Origin: SLRI01 sp036796215
GTDB lineage: Bacteria; Pseudomonadota; Alphaproteobacteria; Geminicoccales; Geminicoccaceae
Assembly: GCA_036796215.1 (NCBI GenBank)
Contig: DAIRDJ010000001.1
Span: 1 to 64,000 of the forward strand
Length of the DNA stretch: 64,000 nt
Reading direction: 5' to 3'
Shown: piece after piece, positions 1-8,879 of the stretch
How positions within the stretch are numbered: the stretch's first letter is position 1
Layout of the letters: each line of letters begins with the position of its first letter
Translations under genes and position numbers: made by a program
Notes under the pieces: model-generated
What the model was told of the DNA's origin: nothing
Seen by the model: the letters and a program-made list of their open reading frames with translations, nothing else
Database searches by the model: none

Positions 1-1046
1 TCGTCCCACTGCTCGCGCTCCTGCTGGAAGTCGTTGCCGCCGGTGCCGATGACGTTGAGCTTCTTCAGGCCCAGCGCCTGCTTGTAGGTATCGAAGAGGT
101 TGCCGGGTTCTTTATGGATCTCGTAGCCGCCCTCGTCGTCGGTCGGGCGCATGCTGAAGCAGGTGATGGCATCCGCCACCTCGTGGAAGCTCGTCACCTT
201 GTCGTGGTCGAGGCAGGAGAAGACGGTATCCAGATGCATCGCGGCCCGGCTCTTCGGCATCAGGCAGCCGATCACCCGGGTCGCCTGCCTGGCCTTGAAG
301 AGCTCGATCGCCACCTGGACCACCGCCTGCCGCGTCGTGCGCTCGCCCATGCCGATCAAGACGACACCCTTGCCGATCGGCATGACGTCGCCGCCTTCCA
401 TGGTCGAGTGGCCGAAATCCTCGTCGCTGTCGCCCCAGTAGAAGTGGAACGACGCCGCCTTGAACATGGGGTGGAACTTGTAGACGGTGCGCTGGTAGAG
501 GGTCTCGGGCTTGCGCGCCGGCCAGAACATCGGGTTGCAGGTCACGCCGTTATAGATCCAGCAGGACGGGTCGCGCTGGAAGAGCGCGTTGGGGACCGGC
601 GGGATGATGAACTCGGTGCCGGGGAGCTCCGCCTTCATCAGCGGCGTCATGAGATCCTCGGGGATGTCGAAGCCGATGATCCCGCCCAGGAGATGGCGGG
701 CGAGGTCGTGGGCCGGCATCTCGTCGAGCCAGGGGCGCAGCACCTTGGCGATGCCCGGGCCCACCATGTTGGCGGTGACCCGGCGGTCGAGGACGAAGGC
801 GCGGGCCTCGGGGCTCGCCTCGAAGGTCTCGGCCAAAAGGTCCTGGATGTCGTAGACCTCGATGCCGCGGTCGTGCATCTTGAGGCAGAAGTCGTGGTGG
901 TCGCTCCTGGCCTTCTGCACCCAGATGACGTCGTCGAACAGCAGGTCGTGACAGTTGCCCGGGGTCAGCCGGTCGTGTGCCAAGGACGGCCGCGAGACCA
1001 GGACCTTCCTGAGCTTGCCGATTTCCGAATGAACGCCGAACTCCAT
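1..1046 (-). CDS. arcA: arginine deiminase, partial (C-terminus outside window)
   Basis: Hydrolyses arginine to citrulline and ammonia in the cytoplasm, the first step of the arginine deiminase pathway. The visible 348 residues start MEFGVHSEIGKLRKVLV and carry the family landmarks LTPGNCHDLLFDDVIWV near residue 45, the HLDTVF segment with the catalytic His, and EGGDVMPIGKG followed by GMGERTT. The family is about 410 residues, so the final 60 or so, including the catalytic Cys, lie beyond the window edge. The start is ATG at 1046, preceded by AGGGAGA. It is the last visible gene of a leftward operon behind a permease remnant and a YfcC-like carrier. Ornithine transcarbamylase and carbamate kinase, if present, must be outside the window. 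Confidence 0.95.
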   Translation of the reverse strand, partial: MEFGVHSEIGKLRKVLVSRPSLAHDRLTPGNCHDLLFDDVIWVQKARSDHHDFCLKMHDRGIEVYDIQDLLAETFEASPEARAFVLDRRVTANMVGPGIAKVLRPWLDEMPAHDLARHLLGGIIGFDIPEDLMTPLMKAELPGTEFIIPPVPNALFQRDPSCWIYNGVTCNPMFWPARKPETLYQRTVYKFHPMFKAASFHFYWGDSDEDFGHSTMEGGDVMPIGKGVVLIGMGERTTRQAVVQVAIELFKARQATRVIGCLMPKSRAAMHLDTVFSCLDHDKVTSFHEVADAITCFSMRPTDDEGGYEIHKEPGNLFDTYKQALGLKKLNVIGTGGNDFQQEREQWD

Positions 1047-1070
1047 CGTTGGTCTCCCTGAGGCGGGTGG

Positions 1071-1250
1071 TCAGTCACTTGTTTGGCGGGGTCGGTCGGC
1101 GCTCTCGGTGCCGGCCCGCAGCGCCGGGCCCGCGCCGATCATGGTGCCGACGACCAGGGCGATGCAGGCGCCGAGCCCGAGCCCGGCGCCTGCCTTCCCA
1201 CCGCCGTGTTGGGGCGGAACGGCGGCGGAAATCGTGTCGGCTGCGGCCAT
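1071..1250 (-). pseudogene. remnant of an APC-family amino-acid permease (ArcD/AdiC type)
   Basis: A 59-codon frame lies between the YfcC-like gene and arcA. After a low-complexity start it reads LGLGACIALVVGTMIGAG, the signature first membrane helix of APC-family amino-acid/ornithine antiporters, where G(T/N)MIG(S/A)G sits in the substrate site. The next residues should read IFLLP, but the frame switches to an unrelated polar tail and stops after 18 more residues. Helices 2-12 are missing. The position, 14 nt after the carrier stop and 24 nt before arcA, is where an arginine/ornithine exchanger is expected. I infer an internal deletion that removed nearly all of arcD. A short expressed membrane peptide is the alternative. 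Confidence 0.6.
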
Positions 1251-1264
1251 GGCCGGCTCCGGCC

Positions 1265-2689
1265 TCAGGCGCTGAGGCTCAGCGCTGCCACCAGGATGAC
1301 CATGATGACCAGGAGCAACGGCCAGACGAAGCGCAGCCAACGATCGTAGGAGACGCGGCCCAGCGCCAGGCCGCCCATGACCACGGCGAAGGTCGGGTTG
1401 AAGAGGTTCACCCAGCCATTGGCCGACTGGTAGGCGGTGACCACGAGCGGCCGGGCGACATCGGCGAAATCGGCCAAGGGGGCCAGGATCGGCATCGAGA
1501 GGACGGCGAGGCCGGAGGAGGAGGGGACGAGGAAGGAGAGCAGCACCTGCACACCGAGCATGGTGTTGATGAAGGCGATCTCGCCCACGCCCTCGAACAG
1601 GCCCTCGAGGTTGAAGAGGATGGTGTCGGTGATCTTGCCGTTGTCCATGATCACGACGATGCCGCGGGCGACGCCGATGATCAGTGCCACGCCGAGCAGG
1701 TCCTTGGCACCGTTGACGAAGGTTTCGACGAAGGTCGGCTCGTCCATCGCCGTCGCCTTGTCGAACTTGGCGACGACGTAGACGACGAGCGACATGCCCA
1801 AGAACAGCGCCGACATCTCGCCCATCCACCAGCCGAGCCAGATGACGCCGACCAACATGATGACGAAGGTGAGCCCGAAGAGCACGAGGATCAGGCTGCG
1901 CACCGGCGTCAGGGGCGGCAACGCACCGTCACCCGCCTGCTCGCCCTTGAGGAAGTGGTCGATGTTCTCCTGGCGCTGATGGGCCACGATCGAGCGGGAC
2001 GGGTCGGCCTTGATGCGGCTGGCGTAGCGCATGACGAAGGCGATGCCGGCGGCGAGCGAGGCCGCGAGGATGATGACGCGGAGCATCAGCCCGTCGGTGA
2101 ACGGGACGCCGGCGGCGTTTGATGCGATGACGGTGGCAAAGGCGTTGAAGGTCGAGCCCATGGTGCCGATGCCGGCGCCGAGCAGGATCACCGCCACGCC
2201 GGTGACGCTGTCGTAGCCGGCGCGAATGAAGACCGGAATGATCAAGGCATAGAAGGCGAGCGATTCCTCGGCCATGCCGTAGCTGGTGCCGCCGGCCGCA
2301 AACGCGGTCATCAGGATCGGGATCATCAGGATCTCGCGCCCCTCGAGCGCGTTCAAAAGCCCGCCGATCCCGGCATCGATGGCCCCGGTCTTGGTCACGA
2401 CCAAGAGGAAGCCGCCGATGATCAGGACGAAGAGCGCCACGTCGATGGCGTTGGCGACGCCCTCGAACGGGTCGTAGAGGCCCATGATCGGGGCGAGCAG
2501 CACGGCGAACAGGCCCTGCGGGTTCGGCTCGACCTCCTGGTAGGTGCCGGGCACCGGCGCTTCCTGGCCGAGCGCCTCGTTCAAGGCCCGCTCGTACTGG
2601 CCCGCCGGAATGACCCAGGTGAGCACGGCGACGATGGCGATCAGCGCGAACAGGATCGTAAAGGCAGTCGGAAACCTGAACTTGGACAT
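1265..2689 (-). CDS. YfcC/DcuC-type membrane carrier
   Basis: A 474-residue polytopic inner-membrane protein of the YfcC family (C4-dicarboxylate anaerobic carrier superfamily). It starts MSKFRFPTAFTILFALIAIV and has about a dozen hydrophobic segments. Family features seen are the early TWVIPAGQY loop, GTSYGMAEE near residue 170 and GAGIGTMGSTFNAFATVIAS near residue 200. In arginine deiminase operons such carriers are thought to exchange basic amino acids (arginine/ornithine), and here the gene probably replaces the decayed APC permease just downstream. ATG at 2689 was chosen over an upstream in-frame ATG at 2776 because the conserved N-terminus begins there. It is divergent from the AraC-type regulator. 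The substrate is inferred from context only. Confidence 0.85.
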   Translation of the reverse strand: MSKFRFPTAFTILFALIAIVAVLTWVIPAGQYERALNEALGQEAPVPGTYQEVEPNPQGLFAVLLAPIMGLYDPFEGVANAIDVALFVLIIGGFLLVVTKTGAIDAGIGGLLNALEGREILMIPILMTAFAAGGTSYGMAEESLAFYALIIPVFIRAGYDSVTGVAVILLGAGIGTMGSTFNAFATVIASNAAGVPFTDGLMLRVIILAASLAAGIAFVMRYASRIKADPSRSIVAHQRQENIDHFLKGEQAGDGALPPLTPVRSLILVLFGLTFVIMLVGVIWLGWWMGEMSALFLGMSLVVYVVAKFDKATAMDEPTFVETFVNGAKDLLGVALIIGVARGIVVIMDNGKITDTILFNLEGLFEGVGEIAFINTMLGVQVLLSFLVPSSSGLAVLSMPILAPLADFADVARPLVVTAYQSANGWVNLFNPTFAVVMGGLALGRVSYDRWLRFVWPLLLVIMVILVAALSLSA

Positions 2690-2892
2690 CTTGTTGTCGC
2701 CCGGTGGAAAGTAGCCGCCCAAGTCAGCGTCGCGATCGATGACAGTCGTGCGGCATGCGGGTGGCGCACGGATCACGCCGTCAACGGTTCTTGGTAGCTT
2801 GCGCCGGCGGGATGGGCTATCCGATTACTGCAGGTCGGTCGGCGCGGGTGGCGAGCATCAGGGTCGGCGACGATCGTGGAGGCGAAACGGGC

Positions 2893-3852
2893 ATGGGTTC
2901 GCAAACGGTCGCGGCCACTGGCGCGGCTGCCGTGGTGGATATCGACACCGGCGACGTGGAGACGTTCATCGCCCGGCACTATGCCTGGCCCAAGGGCGAC
3001 ATCGTGCAGACCGGCGGCGGCCGCTTCGCCGGGCGCCTTCGCTACCTCAGGGCGACGACGATCGATGTGCACACGCGGTCGTTCGCCACGCCGATCGTCG
3101 CGCATTGGGTGGTGAGCGAGGATCGCGTGCATCTGGCAGGGCCGGTGCGGCTCGACCCGGAGGCCCGGCTGCTCGGCCGGCCGCTCGGTGACACCCGGAC
3201 CGTGCTGCTGCCGCCCGGCCACGAGGGTATTTTCGCGTCGCGCGCGCCCGGCATCTTCTGGGCGATCATCGTCGACGAGGAACGCCTCGCCACGCAGCTG
3301 CGCCTGGTCCACGACTGCTCGCTCGAGGCTGCTCTCGCCCGGGGCTGGGCCACGACCTGGACCGCAGGCGGCCTCGATTTGCTCGTGCAACGCCTCTTGG
3401 ACGACCCGCGGCCGCGGGCCACGGCGGCCCTCGACGCGCTCGTGGTCGGTGCGGTGGCCGACCGGCTCGCCGGTCCCGGCACGCCGCTCGTCGCCGGCGC
3501 TGCCTATCGGCTGGCCCGGCGCGCCCGCGATCTTTTGATCGACAGCGCCGAGGCGCCATTGAGCCTGCCGGCGCTGACGGCAGCACTCGGCGTTGGGCAG
3601 CGCACCGTGTTCAATGCGTTCAACGCGGTCTTCGGGATGTCACCTCTCGCCTTCCAGCGGGCGCTGCAGCTCGACCGGGTGCGGCGGCAGCTGCTCGCGG
3701 CGCCGGCAGGTGCGACGGTGACGACGCTCGCCCTCGACGAGGGGGTGGAGCATCTCGGCCGGTTCGCCGGTGCCTATCGGCGGCAGTTCGGCGAGTTGCC
3801 GAGCGAGACGCTGCGTCGCGCGCAAGAGGCGCGCCAGGCTCGAGCTGCCTAG
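2893..3852 (+). CDS. AraC-family transcriptional regulator
   Basis: A 319-residue regulator. The C-terminal ~100 residues carry the two helix-turn-helices of the AraC family: LSLPALTAALGVGQRTVFNAF, then FGMSPLAFQRALQLDRVRRQLL and a final helix ending FAGAYRRQFGELPSETLRR. The N-terminal ~200 residues form an effector-binding region with no clear family match. ATG at 2893 is preceded by GGAGG with 10-nt spacing; an in-frame ATG at 2755 has no ribosome site. It is divergent from the YfcC-arcA operon across about 200 bp, so it is a likely regulator of arginine deiminase or the carrier. Its TAG stop is shared back to back with the next gene in one CTAG. Confidence 0.85.
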   Translation: MGSQTVAATGAAAVVDIDTGDVETFIARHYAWPKGDIVQTGGGRFAGRLRYLRATTIDVHTRSFATPIVAHWVVSEDRVHLAGPVRLDPEARLLGRPLGDTRTVLLPPGHEGIFASRAPGIFWAIIVDEERLATQLRLVHDCSLEAALARGWATTWTAGGLDLLVQRLLDDPRPRATAALDALVVGAVADRLAGPGTPLVAGAAYRLARRARDLLIDSAEAPLSLPALTAALGVGQRTVFNAFNAVFGMSPLAFQRALQLDRVRRQLLAAPAGATVTTLALDEGVEHLGRFAGAYRRQFGELPSETLRRAQEARQARAA

Positions 3853-5168
3853 CGCAGGTCCTCCTCCGCACGGATCCAGGTGCAGCGCTCGGTGACGACG
3901 GGCAGGGTCTCGGGCTGGCCGAGGCCGGCGGTCATCAAGGCGATCACCCGCTCGTCGGCCTCGTAGTCGCTGTGCGCGGCGAGCGGGTTGGCGAAAGTGC
4001 CGGCACCCGGCACGCTGATCACGTTGGCGACGTTGAGCGTGACGTTGGCAACCCTGGGACAGAGCCGGGAATCGATATCATACTGGGTGAAATCGTCCGG
4101 GATCGGGTAGCTCATGATGTCGTTGGGGTCGTTGAAGGCGATGAGGTTGGTCTCCTGGAACAGCCGGTCGGCGACGTGCGCGCCGCCGGGGCGGCAATAG
4201 GCGCCGACCTCGCCCGCCACCGGTACCGGTTCGAAGCCGGCCTGCAAGAGCGGCAGCTGGTTGGCCAGCATGAAGACGGTGGTCGGGTGGCGCTGCAGCT
4301 TGGCCTTGAGCGGGGCGGCCGCCGGATTGGTGGCGAGTGCCGCATCGATATTCTCGGCCGTGCTCTGTAGCGCATCGAGGACGATACGGCTGCCGAGGCT
4401 GTGGGTGACAAAGAAGATCGAGTCCAGGTCGATACGGCTGCCGAAGGTCGGTGCATGGACGTCGCAGAAGGTGTCGGTTGCCGGGAAGCTGTCCCAGTCG
4501 CTGCTGTAGCTCCAGCAGAGGCCCTGCTGCACCGAGCGGAGGATGCGCTCGCGGCCGCTGCCGACATAGACCAGCGGGTCGACCAGGGCGTCGTTGGCGA
4601 AGGCCTTGGCGGTGCGGTTGAAGGTGGCGCGCTGCCGGGCGAAGGTCTCGCTGTCGTCGAAGGTGAGGCGGTCACGGGCGGGATCGCTGAGTCCGGACCA
4701 GGTGAGCTCGTAGAACAGCATCTCCCGCTCGCGCGCCGCATCGGTGAAGCGGCGGGCGTTGAAGGTGGCGAGCGTCTCCTCGGGGAAGTCCGGATGGACG
4801 ATCTGCATGGTCTTGGTCTGCGGCGACATCGCGTCGAGACCGAGGCTGCGCGCGAGATTGGCGCTCACCGTGCCGGAATAGCCGGGCTCATGTCGGCTGA
4901 TGCCGTGCACCATCATGACCTTCAAGAGCGAGCGCTGGTCGTTGGGCACGGTGCCGATCGCCGGCTGGCCCTGCTGGGTCTCGAGCGCCTGCAGCGTGCC
5001 GGTGAAGGCCGCCCCCTCGATCTCGCAGGCGCGGGTGTCCTCCGCGTCCTCGCCGAGCTGGCCGAGCACGGCGCGGCCGACGCCCTCGCCGAAGCTGGCG
5101 CAGCCGGCGAGCAGCACGACCAGGGCGACGGCTGTCAGCTGTCGGCCGGAGCGGACGGTGCGGGTCAT
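3849..5168 (-). CDS. lipoprotein with alpha/beta-hydrolase fold
   Basis: A 439-residue predicted lipoprotein. The signal segment AVALVVLLAGCASFG has a clear lipobox (LAGC), so it should be lipid-anchored facing the periplasm. An early VMMVHGISRHEPGYSG stretch (residues ~85-100) fits the oxyanion strand of alpha/beta hydrolases. VTHSLGSRIVLDAL near residue 255 is the nucleophile elbow, with HSLGS replacing the usual GxSxG. Several paired cysteines suggest disulfides. Substrate unknown; a lipase/esterase role is plausible. The start at 5168 directly precedes the signal peptide; the same frame is open upstream to 5612 but is antisense to the next gene. It converges on the AraC gene with a 4-nt CTAG overlap. 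Confidence 0.75.
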   Translation of the reverse strand: MTRTVRSGRQLTAVALVVLLAGCASFGEGVGRAVLGQLGEDAEDTRACEIEGAAFTGTLQALETQQGQPAIGTVPNDQRSLLKVMMVHGISRHEPGYSGTVSANLARSLGLDAMSPQTKTMQIVHPDFPEETLATFNARRFTDAAREREMLFYELTWSGLSDPARDRLTFDDSETFARQRATFNRTAKAFANDALVDPLVYVGSGRERILRSVQQGLCWSYSSDWDSFPATDTFCDVHAPTFGSRIDLDSIFFVTHSLGSRIVLDALQSTAENIDAALATNPAAAPLKAKLQRHPTTVFMLANQLPLLQAGFEPVPVAGEVGAYCRPGGAHVADRLFQETNLIAFNDPNDIMSYPIPDDFTQYDIDSRLCPRVANVTLNVANVISVPGAGTFANPLAAHSDYEADERVIALMTAGLGQPETLPVVTERCTWIRAEEDLR

Positions 5169-5305
5169 GGGCGTCTCCTGGCGGCCTCGGCCCCCGGCCG
5201 GCGGGGGCTCAAATGCCCGGCCGGAATACAGGCCAAGTGCGGCACAGCGCAAGCCGCTGGCCGCGGGTCGCGACGATACGCCAACGTGCGCCGCCAGTGC
5301 CTCGG

Positions 5306-6418
5306 CTAGAGCGGCTCGGGCTGGTTCTGGTCCTTCGGCGCGACCTCGGGGATGACCTCGGCAGCGCTGGGCGGCGCTGGCGCGGCCTCGTGCTCGAGGG
5401 GTGCTTCCGGGGGCGTTGCCGGCACGGCGATCGCCTGGACCGGGCCGCTCTCGGCGGTTGCGGCCTCGTCGGTCGCGGGCGTCTCGTTGGGCGCACCGCC
5501 TTCCGGTGCCGGCAGGCGGGCGACCGCGTCGCCCACCAAATCGACGACGTCCGAGAGTTGCGGGCTGTCGGTCGGGGCGACGATGGCGAAGACGATCGGG
5601 CCGCGGCGCCATTGCAGCGAGACGTAGCCCTCGCGGACCAGCCAGAAGGCGTGTGCCGCGTCCGGCTTGCCGATCCCGACATGGAGCACCACGGGATTCT
5701 CGGCCTCGTCGCGATAGATGAGACGGATGGCCGGTGTCCCTTGGCCTTCGAGGGTGTCGCCGCCGACCAGTTGCAGGCCGATCCGATCGAAGTCCGGGGC
5801 CCGGAGCGAAAAGTCGCTCAGCTTGCCGGCGAGCCAGGCGAAGGCGGCATCGTCGACGGTAGGAGCGTCGGACGTGCTGTCGGCCGGGATGAGCCCTTCA
5901 TCGGCCGACGCCGAAGCCAGAGCGGCGGCGAGGTCGGGTTGGTCGAAGAGGAAGACGGCCTTCGGGGTCGCCGTCGGCGTGGCGTGCTGCGGCCCCCGCT
6001 GCTCGAGGCTGCGCCAGGGCTCGAGGGCGAGGCCGGCGGCGGCACCGGCCACCAGGAGAGCGACCGCGGCTGCGGCTGCCCATTTCTTCGTCCCGCGGAC
6101 CCGCCGGTTGCGGCCGAGGCGGGCCACGATGGCGGCCTGGGTGGGGGCTGCGAACGCGGCGCTGTCGGAGATCGAGAGGTGGTCGCGCAGGCTGCGCAGG
6201 CGGGCGTTCTGATGGAGGTAGGCCTCGACGCGCTCGACCGCGGCAGGGCGCGTCGCGAGATGGGTCAAGACACGGATGCGACCGTCATCGTCGAGGGCGC
6301 CATCGACGAAGCGCAGGAGTTCGTCGTTGCTGATGAGCGGCGCACCAGGAGCCGCCGGGCGATGCGGCCCGGGATCGGGGTGGTGCTGGCCAAAAAGGTC
6401 TCTCGGGTCGTGGGTCAT
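5306..6418 (-). CDS. anti-sigma factor, single-pass membrane type
   Basis: A 370-residue partner of the ECF sigma factor encoded just upstream, overlapping it by ATGA (6415-6418). The N-terminal ~100 residues (ELLRFVDGALDDDGR..RVEAYLHQNARLR) resemble the cytoplasmic helical domain of ECF anti-sigma factors but lack the HxxxCxxC zinc motif. One transmembrane segment follows near residues 113-130 (WAAAAAVALLVAGAAAGLAL). The C-terminal ~240 residues would be periplasmic and are acidic and Pro/Ala-rich at the end. This topology implies signal reception in the periplasm and release of the sigma factor, probably by proteolysis. The function is inferred from gene order, topology and the N-terminal domain. 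Confidence 0.85.
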   Translation of the reverse strand: MTHDPRDLFGQHHPDPGPHRPAAPGAPLISNDELLRFVDGALDDDGRIRVLTHLATRPAAVERVEAYLHQNARLRSLRDHLSISDSAAFAAPTQAAIVARLGRNRRVRGTKKWAAAAAVALLVAGAAAGLALEPWRSLEQRGPQHATPTATPKAVFLFDQPDLAAALASASADEGLIPADSTSDAPTVDDAAFAWLAGKLSDFSLRAPDFDRIGLQLVGGDTLEGQGTPAIRLIYRDEAENPVVLHVGIGKPDAAHAFWLVREGYVSLQWRRGPIVFAIVAPTDSPQLSDVVDLVGDAVARLPAPEGGAPNETPATDEAATAESGPVQAIAVPATPPEAPLEHEAAPAPPSAAEVIPEVAPKDQNQPEPL

Positions 6419-6957
6419 TTGACAACTCGAAGCTTGCGTGGGCTGTCGCGATGGGTCATCGCGCGTAAGGCCTCGCGGCCGCGCGACAGTCGCGACATGA
6501 CGGTGCCAACAGGGATATCCAGGGCTTTGGCCGCCTCGAGGTAGCTGAGCCCCTCGAACCCGACGAGCAACACCACTTCCCGTTGCTCGACCGGCAACCT
6601 GGCGAGTGCCAGGATGGTGTCGCGAAGCTCCAGCCTCTTGTGCTGGTTGGCCGGGCTGATCAGCGACGCCAAGAGCTCCTCGGAGAGGAAGTCGCTCGGC
6701 ATCCGCTTGTCCCGGCGGGTCGTGTCGATGAAGACGTTGTGCAGTGTGGCGAACATATAGGCTCTGAGGTCGTCGATCGCGGTCAAGCCACGGGTGCGGG
6801 CCAGCACCCGGGTCAGGGTCTCCTGCACCGCGTCATCGGCATCCGTGGCATTGCCGACGAGCAGCAGCGCATAACGGCGCAGGCTCGTGACATGCGACAC
6901 CAACTCCTCGGCGAGCACCTGGCTCGGCGAGACGTCGCCGTCGGTTTCCCAGATCAT
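6415..6957 (-). CDS. ECF RNA polymerase sigma factor
   Basis: A 180-residue extracytoplasmic-function sigma-70 factor. Region 2 reads LRRYALLLVGNATDADDAVQ then LRAYMFATLHNVFID (residues ~27-80); region 4 is LPVEQREVVLLVGFEGLSYL then IPVGTVMSRLSRGREALR (residues ~118-165). Length and spacing are normal, and no extra domain is present. It is co-transcribed with the anti-sigma gene through a 4-nt ATGA overlap. The upstream region carries a large palindrome (7075-7102) that could control it. It is not paired with a ChrR-like zinc anti-sigma, so it is probably not the RpoE that would read the promoters at 38.9 and 47.9 kb. Confidence 0.93.
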   Translation of the reverse strand: MIWETDGDVSPSQVLAEELVSHVTSLRRYALLLVGNATDADDAVQETLTRVLARTRGLTAIDDLRAYMFATLHNVFIDTTRRDKRMPSDFLSEELLASLISPANQHKRLELRDTILALARLPVEQREVVLLVGFEGLSYLEAAKALDIPVGTVMSRLSRGREALRAMTHRDSPRKLRVVK

Positions 6958-7408
6958 GCGTTTTCCAGTTGAGACCTCTACACGTATCTAGACCCAGAAT
7001 GCTGCATCACGCGACATCTTCAAAGCGTTTCGGGGCGGTTGCCGTGCCCCTCGATCCTGCCCTGCCGCAAGAAGGGTCCGCCGGTCGGTCGACCGGCGGA
7101 CCAATATTGGGCGGTAAAAGCCTTGCAACGTGCACCGCAGAGGCAAATTGCCCGTGCGGCAACGGTCAAGACACACAGAATGGACGGCCGGGCGATCCGC
7201 CTATTCCGGCCGAAGCTGCAAAAAGTGGCAACCTCAGCGCGTTTTTTTCGCGAAGCCCACAGCGCATGGGGGTTGGGCGACGGCCTTCCCCCCCCCGCCG
7301 GCGTCACATGTCGGCACTGCCGTGCCGGTGCGCCTCGGCGCCGATTGCAGCGGACCGGCCGGACGCCTAAACTGGTGGTTCAGAATGCTCGAGGTGCTGT
7401 GAAGGGGA
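6958..7408. other. divergent intergenic region, no gene seen
   Basis: 451 bases between the leftward ECF sigma operon and the rightward DksA-like gene. It holds the 28-bp palindrome at 7075-7102, an adjoining 10-bp palindrome CCAATATTGG at 7101-7110, and a run of nine C at 7288-7296. Short frames on both strands show no recognisable protein. Confidence 0.6.
7075..7102. repeat. perfect 13-bp inverted repeat, 2-nt spacer
   Basis: The arms are GGTCCGCCGGTCG (7075-7087) and its exact reverse complement (7090-7102), with GT between. CCAATATTGG, itself a perfect palindrome, overlaps the right end at 7101-7110. No T-run follows on either strand and both flanking genes read away from it, so an operator or cruciform is more likely than a terminator. 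Confidence 0.75.
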
Positions 7409-7777
7409 ATGTCGCGTGACGGGCGATCGGCAATGAGCAGTGAGGCATCGGATCTCGCCGCCGTGCGGCAGACGCTCGAGCGGCTCCTGGCCGAGTGCCG
7501 GGCCGCCGCGACGGCGACCGCCGATGATCGCAAACCCGTCGAGCTCGATCAGACGACGGTCGGGCGGTTGTCGCGGATGGATGCGATCCAGCGTCAGGCG
7601 ATGGCACAGGCGGCGGATCGACAGCGGCAGCTGCAGATCCAGCGTCTCGAAGCAGCGTTGCAGCGACTCGAGGCCGGCGACTACGGTTTTTGCGTGCGCT
7701 GCGGCGACGCCATAGCACCGCGCCGGCTGGCGGTCGATCCGCCGGTGCCGACCTGCATCGACTGCGCCCGCGGCTAG
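7409..7777 (+). CDS. DksA/TraR-type C4 zinc-finger protein
   Basis: A small (114-122 aa) protein. A charged helical hairpin (residues ~15-90, with RKPVELDQTTVGRLSRMDAI and LQRLEAGDYG) leads to a four-cysteine zinc finger CVRCG..-..CIDC. This is the short DksA/TraR family that binds in the RNA polymerase secondary channel. The DksA acidic tip (DxxDxA) is not evident, so a ppGpp-linked role is uncertain. Two starts are possible: ATG at 7409, with AAGGGG almost touching it, and ATG at 7433 with a weak site. It stands alone downstream of the palindromic intergenic region. Confidence 0.8.
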   Translation: MSRDGRSAMSSEASDLAAVRQTLERLLAECRAAATATADDRKPVELDQTTVGRLSRMDAIQRQAMAQAADRQRQLQIQRLEAALQRLEAGDYGFCVRCGDAIAPRRLAVDPPVPTCIDCARG

Positions 7778-8124
7778 CCCACGCGCGGTGCTGCGGAGCG
7801 CGTGCCGGCCAGCCGCATCCCGCGATCCGCTCGGTCGGCAACAGATGGCGCGGGCGCGGCTGGCAGGCCGGCTTCTCCTGACCGACGAGCGCGTTTTCTC
7901 TCGCATGCTCTTGCCGAGGCGCATGCCGGGGTCTTGGGACCCTCTGCCGCAGAGAGTAGCCGGGCGGTGTTAAGAAAGCCCTAGCCTCGCGCATTGCGAC
8001 GTACCGACGGATGGACTGTCGCAAAATCGGGCGCGGGCGTCGTCCGCGAAGAAGCGGTGCTGCCCCGTCGTCTCTAGGTTCTGCTGCGTATTGGCGGCTG
8101 CCCTAGCACGGACAGGTGGTGGCG
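7778..8124. other. intergenic region upstream of corrinoid gene
   Basis: 347 bases without a supported gene. I looked for a cobalamin riboswitch ahead of the corrinoid protein and saw no convincing B12 box. The short frames here look like GC-rich noise. Confidence 0.5.
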
Positions 8125-8829
<705 letters not shown>

Positions 8830-8879
8830 GCCAGGCCGATTCGGCTCGCCTCCGCCAGCATCGAGAAGACGCTTTCGGC

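Noticed and set aside
114..1061. 315-codon open frame on the plus strand
   Set aside because: Antisense to arcA, which shows EGGDVMPIGKG and other conserved motifs.
7778..8124. Possible cobalamin riboswitch before the corrinoid protein
   Set aside because: No B12-box sequence or multi-helix arrangement could be identified by eye.
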